Positions 37,756 through 47,648 are shown, counted from the stretch's first letter. The stretch: 64,000 nucleotides of DNA from Psychrobacter cibarius (GCA_030686115.1 CP131612.1:868001-932000), one strand, 5' to 3'. The notes: generated by a model from the letters alone, not told the origin. Made by a program: numbers and translations.

Positions 37756-38922
37756 CTAAAACAGATTTTGTGCCCAACGTACGACACGCTGCCAAGTGCG
37801 GCTCATAAAGCCTGACTGCTCGATATCACTGGTCGCTATAATAGGCACTGAAGCCACCGCTTTACCATCAATAACGGCCATCATTTTGCCAATTTCTTGA
37901 CCTTTTTTGATGGGTGCTTCTAGGCTCTCAGGAATATCTACCACAGTCGTGATTTTATTTTTTTGCGTTTTGCTGGTTAGAATTTGCAAATTATCCGCAG
38001 TAACTAGCTCGACTTCATCAGTTTCACCGAACCAGACCGGAACTTTGCTGACGAATTGTCCGGCAGGTGCTTTGGTGACAGTAGTGAAGTGGCCAAAGCC
38101 CCAGTTGAGCAGCTCACGTGATTGATCGGCACGTGCTTGCTGGCTCTCTGTTCCCATAATCACAGAAATCAAGCGCATGCCATCACGATTGCTTGAAGCC
38201 GCTAAGCAATAGCCTGCGGCATCAGTGTGGCCAGTTTTTAAACCGTCAACGGTTGGGTCGGTTGCAAGTAGAGCATTACGGTTACCTTGAGTAATACCGT
38301 TATAGGTGAACTCTTTTTCTGCATAAATACCATAATAGTCGCCGCTATTCTTGATAATAGCGCGTGACAATTTGGCCAAATCTAGTGCTGATGCCTCATG
38401 CCCTTCGTCAGGCATACCAGTAGAGTTGACGAAATGGGTATTTTTCATACCAAGTTTTTCTGCTTGCTCATTCATCAAGATAGCAAATGAGGCTTCGCTA
38501 CCAGCGATATGCTCAGCCATAGCTTTTGAGGCGTCATTACCTGATTGAATAATAATACCGCGTAGCATGTCGATAACACTCGCAGATTTATTTACCGGCA
38601 CATACATACAAGACTGGCTGCTACTACCACGACACCAAGCATTTGGACTCATTATGACTTGGTCATCTTCTTTGAGGTCGCCTGATGCTAAGCGTTGCTC
38701 AATGATGTAACTGGTCATCATTTTTGTCAAAGACGCTGGCGGTAGCGACTCATTGGCGTTCTTTTGTGCCAAAATCTCACCAGTATTATAATCCATCAAT
38801 ACATAGGCGGTATTATCCATCTCAGGCGGTTGGATGGCTGCGTTTGCCATCACTGCACTCATAGAGATACTCACACCGACTACCAGCTGCACCAGCTGAT
38901 TTTTTACACGCTTTACTGTCAT
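37756..38922 (-). CDS. D-alanyl-D-alanine carboxypeptidase, PBP5/6 type
   Basis: A 388-residue class C low-molecular-weight penicillin-binding protein of the DacA/DacC type, which trims the terminal D-Ala of peptidoglycan pentapeptides. A Sec signal peptide ends near MANA-AIQ. The active-site triads are S64-L-T-K67, S127-G-N129 and K229-T-G231. The C-terminal PBP5 beta domain is followed by an amphipathic anchor (SRTWQRVVRWAQNLF) that would hold it on the inner membrane. It is monocistronic on the minus strand. Whether it is orthologous to dacA or dacC cannot be settled from sequence alone. Confidence 0.95.
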   Translation of the reverse strand: MTVKRVKNQLVQLVVGVSISMSAVMANAAIQPPEMDNTAYVLMDYNTGEILAQKNANESLPPASLTKMMTSYIIEQRLASGDLKEDDQVIMSPNAWCRGSSSQSCMYVPVNKSASVIDMLRGIIIQSGNDASKAMAEHIAGSEASFAILMNEQAEKLGMKNTHFVNSTGMPDEGHEASALDLAKLSRAIIKNSGDYYGIYAEKEFTYNGITQGNRNALLATDPTVDGLKTGHTDAAGYCLAASSNRDGMRLISVIMGTESQQARADQSRELLNWGFGHFTTVTKAPAGQFVSKVPVWFGETDEVELVTADNLQILTSKTQKNKITTVVDIPESLEAPIKKGQEIGKMMAVIDGKAVASVPIIATSDIEQSGFMSRTWQRVVRWAQNLF

Positions 38923-39222
38923 ATATCGTTACACCGCATCATGAAACCAAATGTATCTACCGCTTGTACCTTGCACTAAATCTTATGCAACATTTTAAGT
39001 AGCCTGTCTTAAACATTCTGTTTAAAAACAATGTATTAATAAGAGTGGTGATGGCCGAGCGACAGACATAAAATTAACGCCTTATCTTAGCAAAATGCCA
39101 ACCGATGGGGAATCGATAAATGCAAAAAAAGACCCGATTAAAAAGAAAGAGTGGTAAGAAGTAAACGTTTGCTCAGACTAGGACTGCCACAATGTCTCGA
39201 ATAGAAATAATTCGACTGTCAT

Positions 39223-39276
39223 AAAAAAGCTTACGGTCATTCTGTTGGTATAAACAGAATGACCGTAAGCTTTTTT
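39223..39276. terminator. Very long perfect inverted repeat with A6/T6 ends
   Basis: Two 24-base arms, 39223-39246 and 39253-39276, are exact reverse complements around a 6-base loop (GGTATA), beginning with A6 and ending with T6. The centre of each arm contains GCTTACGGTCATTCTG. It can act as a terminator in either direction. It lies in a 576-base gap (38923-39498), about 300 bases upstream of the carboxypeptidase and 222 bases beyond the stop of the next minus-strand gene. I recognise no gene in the rest of the gap. Confidence 0.8.
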
Positions 39277-39498
39277 GTTACCTACAAGCCTGATGAACAA
39301 GCTTATAAGTTGTCGCTAAATAGCCCATAATCAGCGTTCCAAGACAGATAATGCCATGATTTATTGTCATTAATTATAGCTGACTTTATCAATTTAGAAT
39401 CAATGCTGGGGCATAGCTATTGTAGGGGAGACGATAGGATGTCTGATAAGTAAGCCAATTATAATGTTGTAATTGTTGAGCCTAATTATGATGATCCA

Positions 39499-39936
39499 CT
39501 ACTGGTATTCAGCATTCGCCAAATCTTCGCATAGAGCTTTGTTGTCTTGTTTAGAGAAGCCCATTGTCCAGCTACGAATGCCTTGTAATATCTGGCGATA
39601 ATCTTGCTGAGTGGATAGATATTGAATCGCTGCTTTTGGATCTTCTAAAGACGGCATCAACTCGTGAAGCTGCACGTTATAAGATTTATAAAAGCGCTGT
39701 TTTTGTTTGCCATTGAGCATCGGTGGACATATCTCTGATAGCACTTGCATGACCGCAATTTCATGCTTAGTAACATTGATGCCAGACATATCTAGAGGTA
39801 TGGTTGTAGCAGAATTATTCGCCGCAAAGGATGCTTGAGACAGCATGGCAACAGACGTTACCAGTCCTGCAAGACTAATTTTGGACGCCGTCTTTGCTAT
39901 CATAGAAGCTATAGATAATATCGATTGATTTTTCAT
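39499..39936 (-). CDS. Secreted protein of unknown function
   Basis: I do not recognise a function. The 145-residue product has a long signal peptide (cleavage probably after QASFA, near residue 38) and a mature domain of about 105 mostly helical residues with two cysteines (SEICPPML and KALCEDLA) that could form a disulfide. Conserved-looking blocks include VTKHEIAVMQVLSEICPP and RFYKSYNVQLHELMP. An internal ATG at codon 13 would give a more usual signal length. It is probably periplasmic, and perhaps restricted to Moraxellaceae; the latter is a guess from unfamiliarity. Confidence 0.68.
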   Translation of the reverse strand: MKNQSILSIASMIAKTASKISLAGLVTSVAMLSQASFAANNSATTIPLDMSGINVTKHEIAVMQVLSEICPPMLNGKQKQRFYKSYNVQLHELMPSLEDPKAAIQYLSTQQDYRQILQGIRSWTMGFSKQDNKALCEDLANAEYQ

Positions 39937-40565
39937 GCAGTATTACACTCGCTTATCTTTATTTAATGGTGATATGTTAATGGGTAAAAAAACAAAAGTC
40001 ACATAAAATATTGATTTATGTGTAGATATCTTGTGAGCCAAAGCTCTTTTTGAGCAACATATCAGCAGCATAGACTCATAAGTTACGTCAGCATAAAAAT
40101 ATAAGTTTGTATTGTTGTAAGGTGTTGCCTATTGTAACGTCATGCCAAGTTTTTTTGCTGTTATTGATGCAGATATCATAGAGATAAAATTATAAATTGG
40201 ATAGATTCTGCGCAAAGACTGGGTTCGTGTCAGCGTATTATTAGGGTATAATCGCCCAAAATTATAGTGGCATCTACGTTTTGCTATATCAGTTTTTCCA
40301 TATCCATGCTGTGATATAAACACAGTGTCATTTTACTTTGATAGCGGTATGGCTTTTTTAACTTTTATAGTAAATTCAGCTATCATTTGACGCTCGCTAA
40401 ATGCTTTTTATAAATACTATTTATGTAGAAAAAGTCAATGTAGATGTCAGTATCAACAGTATAATCACACAATCTAACCACCATTTTCGGGTCTGATTAT
40501 AGCAATTTTATGCGGCTAAAGTTCATAAGTGGACAGGCGGTCATTAATGAGTATATTGAGTGAGA
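39937..40565. other. Intergenic region upstream of surE
   Basis: About 630 A/T-rich bases between divergent genes. I see no convincing gene, RNA, repeat or terminator; short minus-strand open frames around 40129-40323 have no ribosome-binding site or coding character. Confidence 0.4.
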
Positions 40566-41378
40566 ATGAAATTTTTAATTAGTAATGATGATGGGGTTTA
40601 TGCACCAGGGTTATTGGCATTATATCAAGCCCTGTCTGCTATTGCAGAGGTGGTAGTGGTTGCGCCAAACAGTGAGCAAAGTGGCTGCGCGAGTGCTTTG
40701 AGCCTATCGATGCCATTATATACTCATCAATTGGATTCTGGTTTTATAGCGGTAAATGGCTCGCCTGCGGATTGTGTACATTTGGCATTGCATGAGTTGT
40801 ATCCTGATACGCGTTTTGATAGTGTGATTACTGGTATCAATTCTGGTGCCAATCTTGGTCAAGACGTTTTATTTTCGGGTACCTTTGGTGCTGCATTAAC
40901 CGCACAGCTCTTTGGAATACCTGCCATTGCGACCTCCCTAGTGGGCGGCAGCGTCAAAGGAGAAAAGCAAGAGCAGACCAGTCATTATCAAATGGCGGCA
41001 GCTGAAATTGTTAAATTATTGATAGAAACACCGATATTAGATGCTTGCAAAAATTTGCCCTATCATGTATTAAACGTTAATATTCCTGATGTGGATAGTG
41101 CTGATGAGATCAAAGGTCGGAAAATAACGGCGTTAGGGCACCGTCAGATTGCGCGTCCTGTACATCATGTGGTCGATCCACGTGGGCGTGATGCTTATTG
41201 GTTGTCGCTACGTAAATGCCCACATGAGTTGCCATTAGAAACTGAAGGTTTGCAGTCCTCCACAACAGATCTGACGGATGATCAAGCGGTAGCGGCGGGT
41301 TATATTAGTCTATCGCCAGTGCGCCTGCATCATACGCCAGCAGACACGCTTAAAACGCTGTCGGCGTTAATGCTATAA
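40566..41378 (+). CDS. surE: 5'/3'-nucleotidase SurE
   Basis: SurE is a divalent-metal-dependent nucleoside monophosphatase. The N terminus MKFLISNDDGVYAPG carries the metal-binding D8-D9; PNSEQSGCASALSL, NGSPADCVHLAL and TGINSGANLGQDVLFSGTFGAA are the other signatures. GTG at 40560 is in frame two codons earlier, but the family starts at the MKxLxSNDDG ATG, so 40566 is chosen. surE followed by nlpD repeats the surE-(pcm)-nlpD order of enterobacteria, here without pcm or rpoS. Confidence 0.96.
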   Translation: MKFLISNDDGVYAPGLLALYQALSAIAEVVVVAPNSEQSGCASALSLSMPLYTHQLDSGFIAVNGSPADCVHLALHELYPDTRFDSVITGINSGANLGQDVLFSGTFGAALTAQLFGIPAIATSLVGGSVKGEKQEQTSHYQMAAAEIVKLLIETPILDACKNLPYHVLNVNIPDVDSADEIKGRKITALGHRQIARPVHHVVDPRGRDAYWLSLRKCPHELPLETEGLQSSTTDLTDDQAVAAGYISLSPVRLHHTPADTLKTLSALML

Positions 41379-41634
41379 ATTTACGCTGCCAAAATGCGTC
41401 AAACAGCTGGTCAATATCCTGATATTATCTGCGCTATTTTTGTTATTTGGCTACCATTTATCTCATTTTTATCACCATTTTCAAAATGAGGACACGCCTT
41501 AAAAAATGGTTTACTATCGAATGATTGATAATGGTATTTGCCAAATACTAAATACTAAACGGTATAAAAGTTAGCAAAATGCTTGTGAGTAACACAAGGA
41601 GTTTGTGAGTAACATAAAGAATAGGAAATCTTGT

Positions 41635-42429
41635 ATGAAGAAGCTTATTGCTGGATCGCGCTTTGCAACAGTGGCATTGATAGGTACTTTAACAGCAGCA
41701 ACGTTAACGATGGTGGGCTGTGCAACCAAGCCTACTTACCAATCAGCCAACCAAGCGGGACCGAAGATTATTACCAATGCACAAGGCGTTCCTAACTACC
41801 ATCGCGTACAGCGTGGCGATACGGTCAGCCAGATTGCTGAGCGCTATCGTCTCAGTTACCGTCAAATCGGTTCGCTCAATGGTTTGGACAGCAAGTATAC
41901 GATTTATAGTGGTCAATGGCTTAAGCTGTGGCAAGGTACGCCAGCCGATAACAATCGTTATAACGCGCCTACAACGACACAGCCAACGTACAGACCACCT
42001 GTAACGAGCGTGCCTAATAATAGCTCACAAAACCCTGTATACGAAGTGACGGCTAACGCAACGTCAGGCTATGAATATCCAAGTCGCAATCAAGTGACCC
42101 GTAACTTTGATGCGGCAGCGGGCACGATGGGTATGTGGTTTGCTGGTAATATCGGTGATCCAGTACTTGCTAGCCAATCTGGCACGGTACTGTACTCGGG
42201 CGATGGTTTGCCAGAGTATGGCAATCTTATTATGATTCGTCATAGTGATAATTACATCACCGCTTATGCGCATAATAGTCAGCTACTGGTCAAAGAAGGC
42301 GATGCTGTACAGCGCGGTCAGCGCATTGCAAACATGGGTAACAGTGGCCAAACCAATCAGGTCGGCTTAGAGTTCCAAGTGCGCTTAAATGGCAATCCTA
42401 TTGATCCACGTGCGGTACTAGGGCGTTAA
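41635..42429 (+). CDS. nlpD: NlpD-like LysM/LytM murein hydrolase activator lipoprotein
   Basis: A 264-residue outer-membrane lipoprotein (lipobox TMVGC, C29). A LysM domain (about 48-96, HRVQRGDTVSQIAERYRLS, YSGQWLKLW) binds peptidoglycan and a C-terminal M23/LytM domain follows. The usual HxH zinc motif near the end is replaced by LEFQV, so the domain is probably catalytically dead. This is as in E. coli NlpD, which activates amidase AmiC in cell separation. A frame extends upstream to GTG 41605, but AGGAAA points to ATG 41635, which begins the signal peptide. Confidence 0.9.
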   Translation: MKKLIAGSRFATVALIGTLTAATLTMVGCATKPTYQSANQAGPKIITNAQGVPNYHRVQRGDTVSQIAERYRLSYRQIGSLNGLDSKYTIYSGQWLKLWQGTPADNNRYNAPTTTQPTYRPPVTSVPNNSSQNPVYEVTANATSGYEYPSRNQVTRNFDAAAGTMGMWFAGNIGDPVLASQSGTVLYSGDGLPEYGNLIMIRHSDNYITAYAHNSQLLVKEGDAVQRGQRIANMGNSGQTNQVGLEFQVRLNGNPIDPRAVLGR

Positions 42430-42568
42430 ACGTGATGCCAAGTTTTGACTGATTTGGCAAGTTTAGTGGCTTTATTCAGAGCGCTTGAATTTCAGAGTGT
42501 TTGAATAAAGCCACCTTAACTAAATCGGTTTATTTGAGTCGCTTTACTTATTCATACTTGAGAATTTT

Positions 42569-43873
42569 ATGATGTTAAAAAAACAATATCTTGCTCTGTT
42601 TCCTGCGTTAGTGATGGTTGGGTGTACCAGCCAACAGGCAATGCAAAAACCTAGCAAGCCTGTGCGTCAAGGCAACGTTCAGATTACCCAAACTCAAACC
42701 ATTCAAGTGAAGCCAGCACCGAAGCCTGTCATCAAGCCGCAGCCAGTGGCAAAGCCAAGCTATAACAGTTTTTCTGATTGGAATTCGGATTTTTCTATGC
42801 GGGCGATTTCATCAGGCCATGATGCAGCGACGGTGCGCCGTTTACTTGATACCGCTTATTTAAATCAGCAAGTCATCTCACTTGACTCAGGACAGCCAGA
42901 GTTTTCTAAGATGCCATGGGAATACGTCGATTCTGCCGTATCTGATGGGCGTGTGAGTACTGGTAAGCGTAAGTTTGCCGAGCAACGGGCATTTTTGTCG
43001 CAATTAGAATCGCAGTACGGTGTCAATGCAGAAATAATCGCTGCCATTTGGGGCATGGAGTCGTCATACGGCGTGGTGACGGGTAATAGCAGCATACCAA
43101 GCTCACTTGCGAGTCTGGCTTATGATGGTCGTCGCCAAGAATTTGCCGAAACTCAGTTGTTGTCATTAGCGACGTTATTGCAGCGCGGTGATGTGTCTTG
43201 GTCGCAGCTCGATGGTTCTTGGGCAGGCGGCATGGGGCAGACGCAGTTTATCCCCGATACTTGGCTGAAGCACGGAGTGGATGGCGATGGTAATGGTCAC
43301 CGTAATCCGTGGGCAACGGGCGATGCACTGGCGTCCACAGCTAATTATTTGAGCAACTCAGGTTGGGTGCGAGGTCTAGCGCCATTTTACGAAGCGACCA
43401 TTCCTGCCTCATTCGATTACTCCATGGTTGGTAGTAAGCAGCCTGCCGCGAGATGGGCGGCGATGGGTGTTGATACGATAGCTGATGTTTATTTGGATGC
43501 CAATACCGAAATGGAGCTGTGGCTACCAGCTGGCAAGGATGGTCCAGTGCTGCTACTCAGTCCAAACTTTGATGTGATCAAAGTTTATAATAATTCATCG
43601 AGCTATGCGCTAGGTGTCAGCTTGTTGGGTAAAGCGCTTGCTGGACAAGGCGGGTTACAGAAATCATGGCCGCGTTATGAGCGTCCATTATCCACAGCTC
43701 AAGTACGAAATTTACAGCAGCGTTTGACCAACTCAGGCTATGATACTAAAGGCGCTGACGGTATCGTGGGTACCAATACTCGGTTGGCGTTCCAGCGCTG
43801 GCAAGCAGACAATGGTCAGACTCCAGACGGCTTTATTACTCAGCGTAGTGCGTCATCGTTAGCTTCGTGGTGA
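42569..43873 (+). CDS. MltB-family lytic murein transglycosylase
   Basis: A 434-residue lipoprotein (lipobox VMVGC, C19). A Pro/Lys/Gln-rich linker precedes the SLT_2 domain with catalytic E164 in IWGMESSYGVVTG; GSWAGGMGQTQFIPDTWL is also typical. A C-terminal peptidoglycan-binding domain (about 372-434, VRNLQQRLTNSGY, ADGIVGTNTRLAFQRWQ) follows. It cleaves MurNAc-GlcNAc bonds to 1,6-anhydro ends. It lies 139 bases after nlpD on the same strand with no terminator seen between them. Two consecutive ATG codons (42569, 42572) follow GAGA. Confidence 0.92.
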   Translation: MMLKKQYLALFPALVMVGCTSQQAMQKPSKPVRQGNVQITQTQTIQVKPAPKPVIKPQPVAKPSYNSFSDWNSDFSMRAISSGHDAATVRRLLDTAYLNQQVISLDSGQPEFSKMPWEYVDSAVSDGRVSTGKRKFAEQRAFLSQLESQYGVNAEIIAAIWGMESSYGVVTGNSSIPSSLASLAYDGRRQEFAETQLLSLATLLQRGDVSWSQLDGSWAGGMGQTQFIPDTWLKHGVDGDGNGHRNPWATGDALASTANYLSNSGWVRGLAPFYEATIPASFDYSMVGSKQPAARWAAMGVDTIADVYLDANTEMELWLPAGKDGPVLLLSPNFDVIKVYNNSSSYALGVSLLGKALAGQGGLQKSWPRYERPLSTAQVRNLQQRLTNSGYDTKGADGIVGTNTRLAFQRWQADNGQTPDGFITQRSASSLASW

Positions 43874-43992
43874 AGCAGGTTGATTGCATTGCTTTTGACT
43901 CGTATTGATTCTAATATTACCGTGTTGAAAGAAATTTTTTAACCATCATTTTTGACGGTAATATTTAATACGATGAGCTTAGTGAATACAAT

Positions 43993-44021
43993 AAAAAAGC
44001 ACCCTAATAAGGTGCTTTTTT
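43993..44021 (+). terminator. Intrinsic terminator after the transglycosylase gene
   Basis: AAAAAAGCACC and GGTGCTTTTTT form an 11-pair stem around CTAATAA. The following 217 bases up to the modB start contain no recognised gene. Confidence 0.93.
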
Positions 44022-44238
44022 ATTTTACGCTATGATTATTTTTCAACAGACTTTAATCTTGTCATGTTTTAGTAAATAATATCGACACAAGAAGACCGAT
44101 ACTGTGACTGATAAACGCTACACTGTTTGTTTATCAATGCGCTTTGTTTATAAACGCGCTATTTATAAGAGCTGGCATTATATTTGTCTGTTCAATCTTT
44201 TAATATTAGATACAATAGATCCTTTATTCTCATAACGA

Positions 44239-44961
44239 ATGGCAACGAGCAGTGACATTATGATAGACCAGTCTCTTATGTCCGATATGCTTAGTCCGTT
44301 TTGGGTAAGTATTAAGCTTGCTGGTGTTACTACCATTTGTTTATTACTGTTTGCAACGCCTGTGGCTTATTGGCTCGCTAAGCCCAGTCGTATGCAAGTT
44401 GTGGCACGTCTTAAAGTCTTGCTTATGGGCATCATTGCCATGCCATTGGTTTTGCCGCCTACCGTCATCGGCTTTTACCTTTTATTACTGTTAAGCCCTA
44501 GTGTCGGTATTGGTAAATGGCTTAGCGAACATCATATCAGCCCCTTGATATTTACCTTTGAAGGTCTTGTCATTGGTTCCATTATTTACTCCTTGCCTTT
44601 TTATATTCAGCCTGTCTACGCCCAATTTTTACGTATTCCACAAAGCGTGATGGAAGTGGCACATTTATTGGAGCCAAGCCGTTTCAAACGGTTTCTCAGA
44701 GTCGCTCTGCCACAAGCGCGTGTCGGTATTGTGCTCGGTAGCTTAATAAGTTTTGCCCATACTATTGGTGAGTTTGGCGTGGTTTTGATGATAGGGGGTA
44801 GTATATCCGATGAGACTAAAGTGGTCTCGATTGCGATATACGAGCAAGTAGAGGCGCTAAATTACGAGGCAGCGCACATGATGTCTGGGATTCTCATCAT
44901 TATGGGAGTGGTTATGGTGGCGCTGATTGCTAGTGTAAGCCGGCTGAATCAACGCTCATAA
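44239..44961 (+). CDS. modB: Molybdate ABC transporter permease (ModB), isolated
   Basis: A 240-residue inner-membrane permease with five to six transmembrane segments. WVSIKLAGVTTICLLLFATP, MPLVLPPTVIGFYLL and SFAHTIGEFGVVLMIGG match ModB; the EVAHLLEPSRFKRFLRVALP loop is the EAA motif that contacts the ATPase. ModB pumps molybdate with ModA and ModC, but neither gene is adjacent: a transglycosylase lies upstream and a pseudogene downstream. The start could also be the ATG at 44260. A tungstate or other oxyanion permease is an alternative. Confidence 0.85.
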   Translation: MATSSDIMIDQSLMSDMLSPFWVSIKLAGVTTICLLLFATPVAYWLAKPSRMQVVARLKVLLMGIIAMPLVLPPTVIGFYLLLLLSPSVGIGKWLSEHHISPLIFTFEGLVIGSIIYSLPFYIQPVYAQFLRIPQSVMEVAHLLEPSRFKRFLRVALPQARVGIVLGSLISFAHTIGEFGVVLMIGGSISDETKVVSIAIYEQVEALNYEAAHMMSGILIIMGVVMVALIASVSRLNQRS

Positions 44962-45007
44962 TATTGCAGTTAATACCTATAGCTTGAGTTAATGCGTTAA
45001 AATTTAT

Positions 45008-46008
45008 TTATCCATTTCTTTTCATCATATCTAAGTCACTTGAGTAGGCAAATAAAGCTGGTGCACCGCCCGTATGCCAAAATAAAACACGATCAGTTTT
45101 CTTGATTTTGCCAGATCGAATTATATCTATGAGTCCGCCCATCGCACGACCCGTATAGACAGGATCCAAAAGTATGCCCTCTGTTTGAGCTGTCATTGCA
45201 ATGGCTTCATTTTCTAATGTACCAACCACGCCATAGCCTTCGCCCACATAATCAGAGTTGAGTATTAAATCGGTTTCTGAAAACTGATGATCGGCACCGA
45301 TAAGTGAAGCCGTGCTATTGGCAAGCGCGACGGTATACTGATCAAAAGGCACTTTGTCTGTTTCGCCTTTATCGATATTAATACCTACGATTTGGGCGAG
45401 TTGAGTATTTTTTTGCCAAGCATCAAACCGGCTTGTGTTGCCCCAGAGCTAGAAGCAAAAACGATATGAGTAAATAATACGTCCATGCTTTCACGTTGCG
45501 ATTCCAACTCTTTAAAAGCTTCTACAAACGCTAAAGCACCCAGCTCATTGGAGCCGCCATAGGGTATGACATATGGTTTTTCGCCTTGTTTTGTTAACTG
45601 CTCAACGATTTTAGGAATGTCTTCTCCTTTACGATTGGCGCCTGCCCAGTGAATATGTGATCCAAAAATTTTGTCTAATAACAGATTGCCACTTGTTTGT
45701 TCGGGTTCTTCTCCACCCAATACTAAATGGCAGTCAAGTCCCAAGCTTGCCGCTGCGGCAGCAGTTTGGCGACAATGGTTTGATTGTGCGGCACCTGCCG
45801 TAATCACGCAATCAGCACCTTGAGCAAGGGCATCACCCATGATAAATTCAAGCTTACGGGTTTTATTACCACCCAATGCCAGTCCCGTGTTGTCATCTCG
45901 TTTCATAAAAATAGTAGGGCCATCAAGCACTTTACTCAATCTGCTGAGCGCTATCAAGGGAGTGGGGAAGAAGCCCAATTATTGTCTGGGTATGTGGTTA
46001 TATTCCAT
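45008..46008 (-). pseudogene. Decayed D-cysteine desulfhydrase/ACC-deaminase-like PLP enzyme gene
   Basis: The translation follows the DcyD/ACC deaminase family: FFPTPLIALSRLS, GGNKTRKLEFIMGDAL with the PLP lysine, GAAQSNHCRQTAAAA and PYGGSNELG. After a shift come ILLDPVYTGRAMGG and VLFWHTGGAPALFAY. Two lesions are visible. The natural ATG at 46008, with AAGGGA before it, meets a TAA at 45979-45981 after nine codons. At the run of seven T (45408-45414 on the + strand) the frame breaks: one added A restores LGKKNTQLAQIVGINIDKGE and links both halves. Without correction the fragments would be 45385-45978 and 45008-45352. A TTG at 45978 or ribosomal slippage could still yield product, but a pseudogene is likelier. 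Confidence 0.85.
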
Positions 46009-46208
46009 ATTTTGTCCCTTTTATAATAAAAAAATGCTGAATAATTTTGAAATATATCCATTGATAAAGTCAGTTGAAAATGATTATTTAGCGGCTATAA
46101 ATAGCCAATAATTATACGTCGTAACAGCCTTATAAAACGTATGAATGCGTATCCAGCTTGAGAATCAGTGGAATCCTAAGGGTTAATATACCAAATATAA
46201 AATGAAAA

Positions 46209-46240
46209 TCCTCATGCAAGCTGTCAATTTTGCATGAGGA
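46209..46240 (-). terminator. Terminator of the Tsx-like gene
   Basis: TCCTCATGCA and TGCATGAGGA form a 10-pair stem; on the minus strand it is followed by TTTTCATTTT. The gap 46009-46325 holds nothing else recognised. Confidence 0.82.
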
Positions 46241-46325
46241 CTCTTTGTTTTATTAAGAAGCTATTTATTTTATTAAGAAAGAGTTGAAAGCTGTTTTAGA
46301 ACTATTCGTCAAACCAATTAGACGG

Positions 46326-47129
46326 TTAAAAATGAAACTTCACTAGAGCGCTAGGCACATTTTGAGTTGTATCACTGCCATACTTATTTTTCCAGTAACT
46401 ATATTCCATACCGACCTCTAAGCGATTATCAATGCCTAATAGCGGTTGTAAGTTATACTTTATTTGCGGATTGATATGTAGTTGGTTTTTTAAGTCATCA
46501 TTGTTAAAAGAGTAGTCTACATAACCATCGACCACAAAATTGTTTTTCTCCCAACCGTAAGTTAAGGTGATTTGCTGGTCATCATCAGTATTATCATTGA
46601 AGACATGATATAGGGAAGCAGAGGCATACTTCATGCCTGAAATAGGCACATTCAAATCTGCCCCTAGTCCTATCATATAGTTGTCTTGGCTAAAGCCTTT
46701 GCTGTTCGAGCCAAACTCATATTGCCCCGCTAGATTGAGCTGTTTGATAAAGCTATCATCGAAAGTTGTGAGCTTAAGCTTGGGCGCAAACTCACCATAC
46801 GTTTCTTTAAATCTATTGTTTTCAATATCATTTGCGCCTTGATGGCGATCGACGAAGAAAAATACGCCGCCCCAACTGTGGGTTGATGCGTGCTCCAGAG
46901 TGATTGTCGTCAATTCTCCGTCTTTTACCAGCTCATAGTCATTGCCATACAGTACAGAAAGACTGGTATCGGTGAAAAGCACCTTTGCATGGCTGCTGCT
47001 CATCGTACCCAAGGCAACGATCGCGGCTAAAGCCGTGGTTAATGAGCTACTAAAAAACAGTTTTTTCTGAATATTGGTTCTACATAATTGGCTAGCCAGT
47101 GGCAGGTTTGCAAATAAGTGATAACGCAC
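46326..47129 (-). CDS. Tsx/OmpK-like outer-membrane nucleoside channel
   Basis: A 267-residue precursor. The signal peptide has an unusually long basic N region and ends near SSSHA-KVLFTDT. The mature protein shows alternating beta-strand patterning and ends in ALVKFHF, a C-terminal Phe beta-signal for BAM. YGNDYEL, TLEHASTHSWGGVFFFVDRH and FKETYGEFAPKL match the nucleoside-specific channel-forming (Tsx/OmpK) family. The start is GTG at 47129 with AAGGA eight bases upstream. Nucleoside uptake is the family role; the substrate here is unproven. Confidence 0.85.
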   Translation of the reverse strand: MRYHLFANLPLASQLCRTNIQKKLFFSSSLTTALAAIVALGTMSSSHAKVLFTDTSLSVLYGNDYELVKDGELTTITLEHASTHSWGGVFFFVDRHQGANDIENNRFKETYGEFAPKLKLTTFDDSFIKQLNLAGQYEFGSNSKGFSQDNYMIGLGADLNVPISGMKYASASLYHVFNDNTDDDQQITLTYGWEKNNFVVDGYVDYSFNNDDLKNQLHINPQIKYNLQPLLGIDNRLEVGMEYSYWKNKYGSDTTQNVPSALVKFHF

Positions 47130-47648
47130 AGTAATATTCCTTTATATAGAGTGGGTCATCCTAGCAGGCTGGGTATATGACAGAAGCGCGTTTTAACTTC
47201 CTGTCAAAACGGGTCAATGCTGCTAAGGATAAAGCGCGGTCAATTTTTGATAGCAATCTAAAATAATGAAGATAAATGCTATCAATATAAGTATTGTCAA
47301 AAGTATAAAAAATGCTCTGTTGGCTACATTATCCGCAATAATTCTTAACACTTTGAAACAGTTAAGCATGTTTTATAATGAGTAACAACCATAAGCTGGC
47401 TAAGAATAATGGTCTATCAATCCTTCTAAGTATTTGATATTACCTAAGTTTATGATTTTATTAAATTAACTGACTAAATGGTCAGCTTTATTATTTTTGT
47501 AAACAAGGAGATATGTTGAAGTAGTTGGTAGGCTAAACCACTAGCAATAATTATTACGATTCAGAGTAGTGAAAAGAGCTGGTAGGGTGGTTGAGGAGAA
47601 ATGATATGAGAGGCAAGTGAATAGAGGTATGGCAGAATTAATAGACAC

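Noticed and set aside
40129..40323. Minus-strand open frame of 64 codons upstream of surE
   Set aside because: No ribosome-binding site, no signal or domain character, and composition typical of the A/T-rich gap.
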